Shown here one piece after another: positions 54,603 to 63,233 of a stretch of 64,000 nucleotides of DNA. The notes below the pieces were generated by a model, which searched no databases, was not told where the DNA came from, and worked only from the letters and a program-made list of their open reading frames with translations. Source of the DNA: Anabaena sphaerica FACHB-251 (lineage in GTDB: Bacteria; Cyanobacteriota; Cyanobacteriia; Cyanobacteriales; Nostocaceae); assembly GCF_014696825.1 (NCBI RefSeq), contig NZ_JACJQU010000007.1:1-64000 (forward strand), in the 5' to 3' direction. How positions within the stretch are numbered: position 1 is the first letter of the stretch; the number at the start of each line of letters is the position of its first letter. A program made the translations under genes and the position numbers.

Positions 54603-55824
54603 CTTCCTGTCCAACATAAAGCGTAGTAGTAGATTTCTTGCGTCCTCTATTACTGCGACTTACATCTGGGCGACAGGCTTTATCCCCCGTTCCAGAGGAG
54701 CCAGCGCCGTGGGCGGGTTTCCCGACTTGAGGCGACTGGCGTGTCAAAATCCGTAGTCCCTCATCTCTGAGGTTAATAGCTGCGTTCACATCCCGATCAT
54801 GCTTTGTATAGCAGTTTTCGCAAGTCCAGAATCTTACATCTAGGGACAAACTACCAACTTGGTTTAAGCACAGATGACAGGTTTTTGAACTAGGGAAAAA
54901 TCTATCTACTTCTTGGTAAATCTTTCCCTCTATCTCTGCCTTATATTTCAGCATTGTGCAAAACATTCCCCAACCAACCTGATGGATGGATTTAGCTAGG
55001 CAGTGGTTTTGCATCATGCCCTTAATATTAAGATTTTCAACCACAATCACTTGGTTTTCGTTAACTATCCTACGAGATAGTTTGTGGAGAAAATCTTCAC
55101 GGCAGTTAGTAATTTTTCTGTGAACTCTAGCAACTTTTTTTCTAGATTTAATCCGGTTATTAGAACCTTTTTGCTTTCTAGATAATTGTTGCTGTTTGAG
55201 TTTTAAATTTCTCTCATGTCTATTTAGTATTCTAGGGTTATCAAACTTAGACCCATCACTGGTAATAGCAAAATGAGTTATTCCCAAATCAATTCCTATA
55301 GCTTTACCATCCATGCTACCAACTGGTTTATCCTTGCCGTCATCAAGTAGAATCGCTGCAAAGTATTGGTTAGAGCAGTTTTTAGAGATAGTTACGGTCT
55401 TGACTTTTCCTTCAATAGGTCTATGAATTATTGCTGATACATCCCCTATTTTGGGGAAGGTTAAGTAACCGTCAGCAATCTTTACATTTTGAGGATACTG
55501 TATTGACTGTTTATTATACTTTGACTTGAAGTTCGGATATTTGGCTCTTTTTTCAAAGAAGTTATTAAAAGCCACTCCTAGATTTAAGCAGACTTGTTGT
55601 AAGCACTGAGAGTAAGTTAACGCCAGCCAGTCATGCTCTTTTTTAAGTTGGGGAATTAGCTTTTTGACTTCATATCCAGATAGTCCTTTACCCGTTTCTT
55701 TGTATGTTTGGTTCATCAAGTTCAGGCAATAATTCCACAGCCAACGACAAGAACCAAAAGCTTGTGCTAGTGATTGCTGTTGTTGGGCATCTGGATATAA
55801 CCTGACTTTGACTACCTTTAGCAT
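54574..55824 (-). CDS. tnpB: full-length TnpB (IS200/IS605-type RNA-guided nuclease)
   Basis: A 416-residue protein with a complete catalytic set: RuvC-I aspartate in GIDLGITHFA, RuvC-II glutamate in VVENLNIKGM, a four-cysteine zinc ribbon (CHLC, CENC) and RuvC-III aspartate in HDRDVNAAINL. The N-terminal HTH and WED-like part begins MLKVVKVRLYPDAQQQQSLAQAFG, as in other cyanobacterial members. No tnpA is nearby, so the element is an isolated tnpB type that relies on a transposase elsewhere. The C-terminal 50 residues after the zinc ribbon are basic and end inside the right-end hairpin. Confidence 0.94.
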   Translation of the reverse strand: MLKVVKVRLYPDAQQQQSLAQAFGSCRWLWNYCLNLMNQTYKETGKGLSGYEVKKLIPQLKKEHDWLALTYSQCLQQVCLNLGVAFNNFFEKRAKYPNFKSKYNKQSIQYPQNVKIADGYLTFPKIGDVSAIIHRPIEGKVKTVTISKNCSNQYFAAILLDDGKDKPVGSMDGKAIGIDLGITHFAITSDGSKFDNPRILNRHERNLKLKQQQLSRKQKGSNNRIKSRKKVARVHRKITNCREDFLHKLSRRIVNENQVIVVENLNIKGMMQNHCLAKSIHQVGWGMFCTMLKYKAEIEGKIYQEVDRFFPSSKTCHLCLNQVGSLSLDVRFWTCENCYTKHDRDVNAAINLRDEGLRILTRQSPQVGKPAHGAGSSGTGDKACRPDVSRSNRGRKKSTTTLYVGQEAYTVLEESV

Positions 55825-56520
55825 TTTAGAGTGAAATCAATTTTCTATAAATCATCCTAGCACAATATTTTGTTCGTTTCCGACCTATCTCCTCCCTCTC
55901 TGCGAGACGCTACGCGAACGCTTTCAGCATTGGTCGGAAGATTGTCGTCAACTCACGCCCAATTCATCTCATCACTTCCGCTATCGCGGTAAGTGAGAGG
56001 CTTCTTGCTGTTCAAGCTAAATCAACCTAGTTGCTCAACTTTTCTTTACTCATATTTAATCGAAAAGTAAAGTTTAGTTGCAAATATACCCACTCAAATT
56101 TAGAGGTGTTATTCTAATAATTGAAGCTACAGAAGAAAGCTTCCCTGGCAGATCAAACAGCTAGAGTTGAAATGTAGTAAGAGGTTAAAACGCTGTTAAA
56201 TTCCTATCTGTCTCGTCAAAACAACACAACACCCAACGCGAACGCTGATATTCCCTCAAATTTTTGAGAATCAGGGGGCAATGTAACTGGTTTTCATTAC
56301 TTGTTTATCAAGGTGATGAAAGGTAGTACATCCCTGGCTAGAATAAACAAGGGGAGGGAAAAACTAAGCTAGTAGATGTTGGGTGTTGTTGTTGTTGTGT
56401 TTGGGAATAGGCAAGAGGCAAAAGTTGATGGATTTTCTCCGGTCGCCAGTCCCCAGTCCCCAATTTATGCGTAAGTTTGTACTACAATTGAATAGGAAAA
56501 GACAGTTTAAATAGCGATTT
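55825..56520. other. 696-base gap with short-repeat remnants
   Basis: Contains a GAGACGCTACGCGAACGC-type short-repeat remnant (near 55906), an AT-rich section (56030-56130) and, just before the next gene, a CCAGTCCCCAGTCCCC heptamer patch (56446-56463). No gene or RNA recognised. The left end of the tnpB element should lie within the first hundred bases but I cannot place it. Confidence 0.4.
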
Positions 56521-57291
56521 ATGTCAATAATTGCGCTCAGAGCGTGGTATCTACAGGATTATGAACCAATTACGGAATTGGAAAAACGTCCTCCAGACAT
56601 TCGTCTGAGTAAAAAAAGCCTGCTCAAATCAGGATTGCGTGCCGACTTTTTAGAAGATAGTGATGAAGTCAAAGCCTCAACTTGGTTTAGGCGCTATCTG
56701 GAAGGTGAAAATATTGAATTTTATATTGAGGGTAGCGGGGGTTATTGTGTAGCGAATATTGACTTGATTAGTCATGAAATTTATTTGACTAAACAGGCGT
56801 TGTTAGCGCAGTTAGAACCAACGATTTTTTTCTGCTATCAAACTGAGTATGCAAAAGCTAGTGATCTGCTGAGAGAAGAACTGCAAGAAAGCTTGAAAAC
56901 TTTAAATGGGAAATCCCGTCTACCCCTAACATTAATAGAATCATCCCGTCCCAGCAATGCACCTCTGCGTCTGAATCGCACCATGATGCGGAAAATCCGT
57001 AAGAGTTTATTATTTATTGCGGATACCACACCTATTACCAGCGTTGATGGGAAAGAAACCTGTCAATTAATTCCCAGTCCTAACGTCTGTGTAGAAATTG
57101 GTTATGCGGTTGAAAATAAGCGGTCTGAACAAATTTTACTAGCACAAATGCAACGTCCGGAATTAGAGGGGCAGTTTCCCTTTGATTTACCTATGCAGCA
57201 GTTTTTACCATTTTCGGACAGTGCAGAACTGAATAAAATCCTCACTGTGACTATTGAAAATCAATTAGCACGATTTAAACTATTTTTTTGA
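56521..57291 (+). CDS. conserved protein with a TIR-like/nucleoside-transferase-like C-terminal half
   Basis: A 256-residue protein. The first 95 residues (MSIIALRAWYLQDYEPITELEKRPPDIRL...) are of unknown type. The second part resembles, in secondary structure order, a TIR or nucleoside 2-deoxyribosyltransferase-like fold: strand TIFFCYQTEY, helix, LTLIESSRP, helix with RKIRKSLLFIADTTPI, and SPNVCVEIGYAVENKRSEQILLAQ, in which NVxxExGYA is the motif where such folds place their catalytic glutamate. I cannot prove the family. If right, it may hydrolyse a nucleotide such as NAD. It is a single gene with repeat-rich surroundings. Confidence 0.6.
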   Translation: MSIIALRAWYLQDYEPITELEKRPPDIRLSKKSLLKSGLRADFLEDSDEVKASTWFRRYLEGENIEFYIEGSGGYCVANIDLISHEIYLTKQALLAQLEPTIFFCYQTEYAKASDLLREELQESLKTLNGKSRLPLTLIESSRPSNAPLRLNRTMMRKIRKSLLFIADTTPITSVDGKETCQLIPSPNVCVEIGYAVENKRSEQILLAQMQRPELEGQFPFDLPMQQFLPFSDSAELNKILTVTIENQLARFKLFF

Positions 57292-57440
57292 ATTTTTTAG
57301 GCTTATATCATGTTCGCCTGAATCCTTACGATAAAATTGATGCTGAGATTTTGAAATATAAAAACTCTGACAATTTTATCTCGTAATTGATTTACCGAAC
57401 CTGATATTAAGTAAGTGGGCGTTAAAAAATATAATATAAA

Positions 57441-57521
57441 CCTAACCCCCCAACCCCCTTCCCTGCTAGGGAAGGGGGAGTCAAAGCCTCTCTCCTGGTA
57501 GGGGAGAGGTTTGGAGAGAGG
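57441..57521. repeat. dispersed double-hairpin repeat, copy 2 (inverted)
   Basis: Opposite orientation to the element at 3243. Stems: CCCCCTTCCCT with AGGGAAGGGGG (57454-57478) and CCTCTCTCCTGG with a GGGGAGAGG arm (57487-57509). Confidence 0.7.
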
Positions 57522-57545
57522 TTTTATATTTAATTGTGCCAAGTT

Positions 57546-57631
57546 ACTTACGCAAAATGTAGCTGAAAACCTTATTCTTACGTAGCGGTAATTCATGAAT
57601 TACCGCTACTTTCGTTCTGTTTTGCGTAAGT
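57546..57631. repeat. 86-bp MITE-like element with ACTTACGCAAAA termini, copy 2
   Basis: ACTTACGCAAAA (57546-57557) and TTTTGCGTAAGT (57620-57631) are perfect inverted repeats; the centre has a 22-base perfect palindrome at 57585-57606 (GCGGTAATTCA and its complement). Related to the element at 48483. Confidence 0.75.
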
Positions 57632-57850
57632 CCTGTTTTTTCTCAATACCCAGATCCCCCTCAATCCCCTTTATTAAAGGGTTAGGGGGGAGCTAAATAG
57701 GGCTTGCTGAATAAATTGGAAAACTTTACAGGTAAAAGGTTTGAGGCATTTTGACTTTCAAAAAGTGCAAGATTTTATGGCGTGGGAACTTGAAAACCTT
57801 GCATTTCAGTTTGATTCCCAGTAAAAATTGCTCCCATCCAACTCTTGAAA

Positions 57851-57896
57851 CTGTTCCCTGTTCCCTGTTCCCTGTTCCCTGTTCCCTGTTCCCTGT
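57851..57896. repeat. TTCCCTG heptamer array
   Basis: About six and a half tandem TTCCCTG units, the same family as 21855-21958. Confidence 0.9.
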
Positions 57897-58162
57897 CTCC
57901 ACGACAAGACTTTTTCAGCAAACCCTAAATATTTTTGATACATCACCAACGACTTTTAAAACATCCTCGCAGAAGTTGGAAATATCTATCATGAACAATC
58001 GGGAACTGTTTCCGAGGGAGGAAGCGTCATTGTGCGAAAGTGAAAGTTCTCAACTCTTCCCCTACTTTGGTACATCTGCCACTTCTCCCGTATACTTCCC
58101 CTTTTCATTGGGGGCTAATGTGGTTAACAATGGGTTGGATGTATTAAAAATAATGTGAATTT

Positions 58163-58411
58163 ATGCCTAGAACTCCAAACGAATATGCCGTCTACATACT
58201 GTTGGAAAGTGGTCATCGGGAAGAAGTGCGCTTTCCCACTATTCAAGAGTTTCAAAAGTGGTATAGTGGTGAACTTGTACCAAAGTCTGCTTCTAATGAT
58301 TTTATCAGCGTACCGATTAAGAATATTCAAGGCGAATATATGGTGGTACGCCCTTCTCGGATTGTAGGGATTCGGGTAGAACCAATTTTTAGTTCTAGTA
58401 TTGAAAGATGA
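58163..58411 (+). CDS. small conserved cyanobacterial protein (82 residues)
   Basis: MPRTPNEYAVYILLESGHREEVRFPTIQEFQKWYSGEL... ends in VRPSRIVGIRVEPIF. A mixed alpha/beta pattern and no membrane segment. The stop TGA overlaps the ATG of mltA by four bases (ATGA at 58408), which supports a two-gene operon. No function known to me; it could be a partner or regulator of the transglycosylase (inference). Confidence 0.8.
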   Translation: MPRTPNEYAVYILLESGHREEVRFPTIQEFQKWYSGELVPKSASNDFISVPIKNIQGEYMVVRPSRIVGIRVEPIFSSSIER

Positions 58412-59625
58412 TCAGAAAAACCCTTGCTTTGTTCTCCTTGAGTCTGGGAATTGCTTTTGTAAATCCAGTTAGCTCAATTGTAGCTCAAGTTACCATTCCC
58501 CAGCAAGTACCAGTACCGAGTACTCCTGAAGTTTTACCACCACTCCAACCCATTACCCCGGAAGCTGCTTGTAACTCCCAAAATTGCTTGGGTTGGGATG
58601 AGCAACTTTGGGGTGGAAATGGCGATCGCCAAGCTTTGTTAACTTCGATTGATAATAGTTTGCGTTATCTGGGAACGAATAAAGCAGCCACAGCGTATGC
58701 TAATTACCAGATTAAGGAGATTACCCTAGATCGGGTGCGTCGGAGTTTGTTACGCTTCCGGGAACTGGTTGTTAGTTCTACGTCAGCAGCTGAACTACAA
58801 GCAGCTGTTCATCGGGAGTTTGCGTTTTACCAGTCTATAGGTAACGATGGCAAGGGTACGGTCAAATTTACTGCCTATTACGAGCCTGTGTATACTGCCA
58901 GCCGTGTGAGAACTTCAGTATACAAATATCCCCTGTATAGAGTACCATCCGATTTTAAAGAATGGGCTAAACCTCATCCCAAACGGGTTGATTTAGAAGG
59001 TAAAAATGGTTTATTGGGAAATAAAAGTCGGTTACGTGGGTTAGAAATGCTTTGGTTCCGCGATCGCATGGATGCTTACATGATCCATATCCAAGGTTCT
59101 GCCCAAATTAGATTAACAAATGGACAGAGAACCTCTGTGGGTTTTGCAGGAGGAACAGATTATCCGTGGACGAGTATCGGGGGACAACTAGCAAAAGATG
59201 GCAAACTGCCACTCAGCGGTTTAACCATGCCCAAGTTAATTAGTTATTTCCGTAAACATCCCAAAGAGTTAAGTAATTATTTACCACGCTGGGAAAGATT
59301 TGTTTTCTTTCAAGAAACTAACGGTACGGCAGCTACAGGTAGCATTAGCGTCCCTGTAACAGCAGAACGTTCCATTGCTACAGATAAATCTCTCATGCCT
59401 CCGGGCGCACTAGCACTGATTAACAACTCATTTCCTTATCCTGCGGGTGGAGGTAGATTGGAGTCTCGGAGAGTTAGCCGCTTTGTCTTAGATCAAGATA
59501 CAGGCAGTGCGATTAAAGGACCAGGAAGAGTAGATTATTTTATGGGTACTGGTAAATTAGCAGGCGATCGCGCTGGGATTACAGGTGGTAACGGTTCACT
59601 GTATTATTTATTGTTGAAAGAATAG
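58408..59625 (+). CDS. mltA: membrane-bound lytic murein transglycosylase A
   Basis: MltA cleaves peptidoglycan glycan strands to 1,6-anhydro products. The 405-residue precursor has a signal peptide (about 1-27, ending SIVAQ; no lipobox cysteine there), a Pro-rich linker, then the MltA domain: FTAYYEPVY, YPLYRVP, LEMLWFRDRMDAYMIHIQGSAQIRL, and C-terminal RVDYFMGTG...AGDRAG. The catalytic aspartate is probably that of GPGRVDYFMG. The anhydro-sugar kinase anmK elsewhere in the window recycles this kind of product. Confidence 0.94.
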   Translation: MIRKTLALFSLSLGIAFVNPVSSIVAQVTIPQQVPVPSTPEVLPPLQPITPEAACNSQNCLGWDEQLWGGNGDRQALLTSIDNSLRYLGTNKAATAYANYQIKEITLDRVRRSLLRFRELVVSSTSAAELQAAVHREFAFYQSIGNDGKGTVKFTAYYEPVYTASRVRTSVYKYPLYRVPSDFKEWAKPHPKRVDLEGKNGLLGNKSRLRGLEMLWFRDRMDAYMIHIQGSAQIRLTNGQRTSVGFAGGTDYPWTSIGGQLAKDGKLPLSGLTMPKLISYFRKHPKELSNYLPRWERFVFFQETNGTAATGSISVPVTAERSIATDKSLMPPGALALINNSFPYPAGGGRLESRRVSRFVLDQDTGSAIKGPGRVDYFMGTGKLAGDRAGITGGNGSLYYLLLKE

Positions 59626-59761
59626 GTAATAGGTGACAGGTAACAGGTGACAGGTGACAGCGATGAGTGATAACTGATCCATCTTCCCTGCTCCCTGCTC
59701 CCCTGCCTTTTCCCAGTTCCCAGTCCCCAGTCCCCAGTCCCCAGTCCCCAGTCCCCAGTCC
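59626..59761. repeat. GTGACAG and AGTCCCC heptamer arrays between convergent genes
   Basis: From 59631 to 59660 AGGTGACAGGTAACAGGTGACA-like units; from 59712 to 59761 about six CCCAGTC units, running up to the stop of the DUF5895 gene at 59762. Confidence 0.9.
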
Positions 59762-60634
59762 CTAATATGGTGGATAAGCAAAATCATCATCATCAGCATA
59801 AACATAAGAACTGGTAACACCAGGCATTTCTGCTTTAGAAATGTCTGGTTTAATGACTTCCTTACCAAATTCTTTGTATTCTTCAAAAGCCTTACAAATT
59901 ATTTCCGACTCAGGGGAATCTGAGGCGATCATATAATCAGTTAAAGTGGAAACTGTCGGATGTTTGTAATCTACAGTTGAAGCCACCAAAGCAATATTAG
60001 GTTCAATACCTCTTTCCTCACATTCAATGATGGGGCAAAAAATCCCGTGAGCATGAAATAACGGACCTTTGGGAGTTAATGGTTTCTTCTGAAAACCTGC
60101 ATAAGCTTTTTCTAATTCTCCAGCAAAACCACCAGTAATTCTACCTTGTTGATATTCAACGTAACTCTTACCAAAACTAGCACCGGCTGAACCACTAAGA
60201 GTTAATTGTAAGGGTGATTGATGTAAAAACTTTTTATCTTCACCCACTAAAAAAATTAGATGGCGAGTATAAATTTTAAATTTAAGTTTATCAGCTAAAA
60301 TTTCATCCTTGTAATCTTTGTATGTACCCAGTCTAATCTTTGTTTCCCGGTCTTGAACAGACAAAGGACCACGACGAACAATGACTAATCTGGGAGTAGT
60401 GCTAATAAACACCTTTTCGACTTCTCCAGAATTAAATTCATGGTCTACCTGTTGCCAGTTATCATCTGGTTGAAAACCAACAGCTTGGGCATTATCCCTG
60501 CTAATAGCTAAACCGTAACTCTGTAAACCATCTGTACCATAGCGAGGATTGATCATTAACCCCCAAGGGAGGACTTGGGATGGTGGGGCGTTAAATTTTT
60601 CGTCTTCAAAGTCGAATTTAGCAGATGCTTTCAT
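59762..60634 (-). CDS. DUF5895-like conserved cyanobacterial protein
   Basis: A 290-residue soluble protein: N-terminal LPWGLMINPRYGTDGLQSYGLAIS, centre RLVIVRRGPLSVQDRETKIRLG, LTLSGSAGASFGKSY, and an acidic C-terminal tail with YADDDDFAYPPY. I recall this pattern as the cyanobacterial family DUF5895, members of which are unknown in function. It is on the opposite strand to mltA with the repeat array between them. The ATG at 60634 has no competing start. Confidence 0.75.
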   Translation of the reverse strand: MKASAKFDFEDEKFNAPPSQVLPWGLMINPRYGTDGLQSYGLAISRDNAQAVGFQPDDNWQQVDHEFNSGEVEKVFISTTPRLVIVRRGPLSVQDRETKIRLGTYKDYKDEILADKLKFKIYTRHLIFLVGEDKKFLHQSPLQLTLSGSAGASFGKSYVEYQQGRITGGFAGELEKAYAGFQKKPLTPKGPLFHAHGIFCPIIECEERGIEPNIALVASTVDYKHPTVSTLTDYMIASDSPESEIICKAFEEYKEFGKEVIKPDISKAEMPGVTSSYVYADDDDFAYPPY

Positions 60635-60818
60635 GATCTTAGAATATCAGCGTGTTTAATCTTACAACTTTATCTTTTGTACCATAATTTGTACCATCCA
60701 TCTGGGATGTGTGGCACTTTCTGAATTAGATTTTAACAATTTCGGTTTGGCTGTTGTTGGTTTGGGTTTAAGTAGGGGTAATTGGGTATAATTGCTACAT
60801 GAGTTGGGAGAAGAGGGA

Positions 60819-61268
60819 ATGAACCACGAAGGAGCGAAGAACACGAAGGAAGAGGAAAGAAGAGAAGAAGAAAGAAGAATGAGGAGGTTTAGTGATGAGG
60901 TGGAGAGTTTGTCTTATGCTGTGATTGGTGCTGCTATTGAGGTACATCGGGTGTTGGGGGCGGGTTTTTTGGAGAGGGTATATCATGAGGCGTTAGTTAC
61001 TGAGTTTCGTTTGCGTGGTATACCTCATAAGTCTAAACATTTGGTAGCGATAAGGTATAAAGGTCATCCGGTAGGTGAGGGGGAGTTAGATTTTTTGGTT
61101 GGTGATTCAATTATTGTTGAGTTGAAAGCTGTGGAAAAGTTATCTCCTATTCATGAAGCGCAGGTTATTTCTTATTTAAAAATGACTAATTGCCCTCTTG
61201 GTCTTTTGATTAATTTTAATGTTCCCGTTCTCAAAGAAGGTATTAAACGAATTATCCTTTCTTCTTAA
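60819..61268 (+). CDS. GxxExxY-family protein, copy B
   Basis: Family signature GAGFLERVYHEAL and a PD-(D/E)XK-like EGELDFLVGDSIIVELKAVEKLSPIHEAQVISYLK core. With ATG 60819, about 20 N-terminal residues (NHEGAKNTKEEERREEERR) are encoded by the left inverted-repeat arm; ATG 60879 (MRRFSDEVESLSYAVIG) would give the core alone and is a good alternative. No function established. Confidence 0.85.
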   Translation: MNHEGAKNTKEEERREEERRMRRFSDEVESLSYAVIGAAIEVHRVLGAGFLERVYHEALVTEFRLRGIPHKSKHLVAIRYKGHPVGEGELDFLVGDSIIVELKAVEKLSPIHEAQVISYLKMTNCPLGLLINFNVPVLKEGIKRIILSS

Positions 61269-61327
61269 CTCTTCCTCTTCTTCTCTCTTCTTCCTCTTCC
61301 TTCGTGTTCTTCGTGTCTTCGTGGTTC
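60821..61327. mobile_element. cassette bounded by 37-bp inverted repeats carrying GxxExxY copy B
   Basis: The left arm 60821-60857 and the right arm 61291-61327 match as inverted repeats at 34 of 37 positions (both built of the CACGAAGG/ACACGAAGA theme). The gene lies between. The repeat family differs from that of copy A (ACGCAAAG), but the architecture is the same. Confidence 0.65.
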
Positions 61328-61377
61328 GTTAAAATTCATATTTTAAACACAAACAGAAAAAATAATTATTGCATTCT

Positions 61378-62748
61378 ATGGAAATTGAAGAAATACAACC
61401 TAATATTCTAGGGGAAAAAACTTTTGAATTAATATGCCACTGGAATAATAATTTTGATAAGCCAGAAGAAATAGAGAAATCATCAGAATATAATATTTTT
61501 CGCCAATATGTAGAAATACCTTTTGAAATATTTTGTGAAGAAGTAGCTAAAGGGTTGCCTCCATATTTTAGTATTAATTTGATTAAAAAAACTCAAGATA
61601 CTCTAAGAAATAAAAATACTTTATGTTTAAGAGCTTGTTTTACCAGAAGTAGATTATTAAATATCGAAATGACAAACGGCGGAATAGTCCTATTTACTGA
61701 TAAAAATGTTCATGAAGAAATGATCAATAAAATAGCTAAAAATAAACCTGAAGAATTCGCAAGTTTACTTCTTAAAAGTTATCTGAAGATCGAACCAAAT
61801 CAATTTACATTGCCTTGGTTTCATATCCGTAGCAATTCCTATATATCTTTAATCAACAAAGTACAAGGATGGTTTAAACAATGGCTACCGTTGATAATAC
61901 TAGCAACTTGTGACGATCCTATACCACTTATTAATCATTTATACAATCCCAATAACTATGATTTAGACTGGGATGAAACAGGATTTTCTGAAAAAGAATT
62001 ACAATGTTGGTTACGTGCTATCAATCGAAAAGGACAAGCTATTATATATGGTTCACCAGGAACAGGAAAAACATTTATTGCAAAACAATTAGCACAACAA
62101 TTAGTTGGTAATTATGGTTTTTATGAACTTGTCCAATTTCATCCAGCATACACCTATGAAGACTTTATTCAAGGTATCCGCCCTCAAAGTGAAGATGGTA
62201 AATTAACATATCCACTTGTTCCCGGTAGATTTTTAGAATTTTGCAAAAAAGCAGAATTTTGTCAAGATACTTGTGTTCTGATAATAGATGAAATAAACCG
62301 TGCAAATTTACCACAGGTTTTTGGTGAATTAATGTATTTACTAGAATACCGTGATCAAGAAATTCCTCTTGCTGGTGGTAATAAATTTCGTATTCCTGAA
62401 AATGTCCGTATTATCGGCACAATGAACACCGCAGATCGTTCTATTGCACAAATTGATCACGCTTTACGTCGTCGTTTTGCATTTATTGAATTGCGTCCTA
62501 ATTATGATTTGATTCTGAAATATCATGATGATTTAAATTTAGCTAATAATTTAATTAAGATTTTAAAAGAATTAAATCACGCAATTGATGACAAAAACTA
62601 TGAAATTGGTATTTCTTTCTTTTTAACTCCTAACCTTAGAGAAGATATAGAAGATATTTGGAAGATGGAAATTGAACCTTATTTAGAAGAATACTTTTTT
62701 AATAACCCAGAAAAAGTAGATAAGTTTCGCTGGAATAATATCAAGTAA
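61378..62748 (+). CDS. mcrB: McrB-like AAA+ GTPase/ATPase of a type IV restriction system
   Basis: A 456-residue protein with an N-terminal domain of unknown type (about 1-195) in place of the McrB DNA-binding domain and a C-terminal AAA+ domain: Walker A GSPGTGKT near 225, FHPAYTYEDFIQGIRP, Walker B VLIIDEINRANLP, and the McrB signature MNTADRS near 348, followed by DHALRRRF (arginine finger region). McrB translocates and activates McrC endonuclease on modified DNA. ATG 61378 is used (TTG 61369 is the alternative). Its last bases overlap the start of the McrC remnant as TAATG. Confidence 0.9.
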   Translation: MEIEEIQPNILGEKTFELICHWNNNFDKPEEIEKSSEYNIFRQYVEIPFEIFCEEVAKGLPPYFSINLIKKTQDTLRNKNTLCLRACFTRSRLLNIEMTNGGIVLFTDKNVHEEMINKIAKNKPEEFASLLLKSYLKIEPNQFTLPWFHIRSNSYISLINKVQGWFKQWLPLIILATCDDPIPLINHLYNPNNYDLDWDETGFSEKELQCWLRAINRKGQAIIYGSPGTGKTFIAKQLAQQLVGNYGFYELVQFHPAYTYEDFIQGIRPQSEDGKLTYPLVPGRFLEFCKKAEFCQDTCVLIIDEINRANLPQVFGELMYLLEYRDQEIPLAGGNKFRIPENVRIIGTMNTADRSIAQIDHALRRRFAFIELRPNYDLILKYHDDLNLANNLIKILKELNHAIDDKNYEIGISFFLTPNLREDIEDIWKMEIEPYLEEYFFNNPEKVDKFRWNNIK

Positions 62749-62948
62749 TGACTAACTATATGAACTCAACAAATTTACAAATTATTGAAATCACAGAATA
62801 TCAAAATAAATATTTTTCTCATGATGAAATTTCCGAAGAATACGGAATTACATTATATGAAAAATATCAAAACCAAGTAGATGTAGAATTTCCTAGTTAC
62901 AAAACTCGCTATCAATGGAAATTAACCGCTAAAGGTTGGCATTTTTAA
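62748..62948 (+). pseudogene. N-terminal remnant of McrC
   Basis: Only 66 residues, matching the beginning of McrC: IIEITEYQNKYFSHDEISEEYGITLYEKYQNQVDVEFPSYKTRYQWKLTAKGWHF corresponds to the first 60 residues (EYQ, linker, W-rich strand). A stop follows at 62946, and the nuclease (PD-(D/E)XK) domain, normally 300 residues more, is not found before the next gene. The system is therefore probably inactive or uses a nuclease elsewhere. Confidence 0.7.
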
Positions 62949-63233
62949 AACAACTCTTTTCTGAAATTATCTAGCCATATCTGGGACGATGTTCCGCTTA
63001 CTCATTTCTGATATTGAGTAGAGATAGATATCAGTGGTGAACATAGCGATCGCTATTTGAAGAATGTAACCTCAATTTTGAGAAGTCAGGATCTGGGTAT
63101 TAGAAACTCCTTAATAACTTGATTATTTTTTGAATTTCAGGAAATATAAGAGTTTTTGCTGTAGGTATAATCAATATTTTCGATTATCCTAGCTTTAGAG
63201 GGTTTTCGAGCAATTTCAGGGGAAATACCAAAA

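Larger units (their letters stand above)
57292..58162. other. 871-base repeat-rich gap before the 82-residue gene
   Basis: It contains the second double-hairpin repeat (57441-57521), a second MITE-like element (57546-57631), a TTCCCTG array (57851-57896) and AT-rich sequence between them. Open frames crossing these (for example 57751-58158) are translations of repeats and I reject them. Confidence 0.55.

Noticed and set aside
57751-58158. Frame through the TTCCCTG array before the 82-residue gene
   Set aside because: Its centre is the translated heptamer array, and the end is low-information sequence; no homology-like features.
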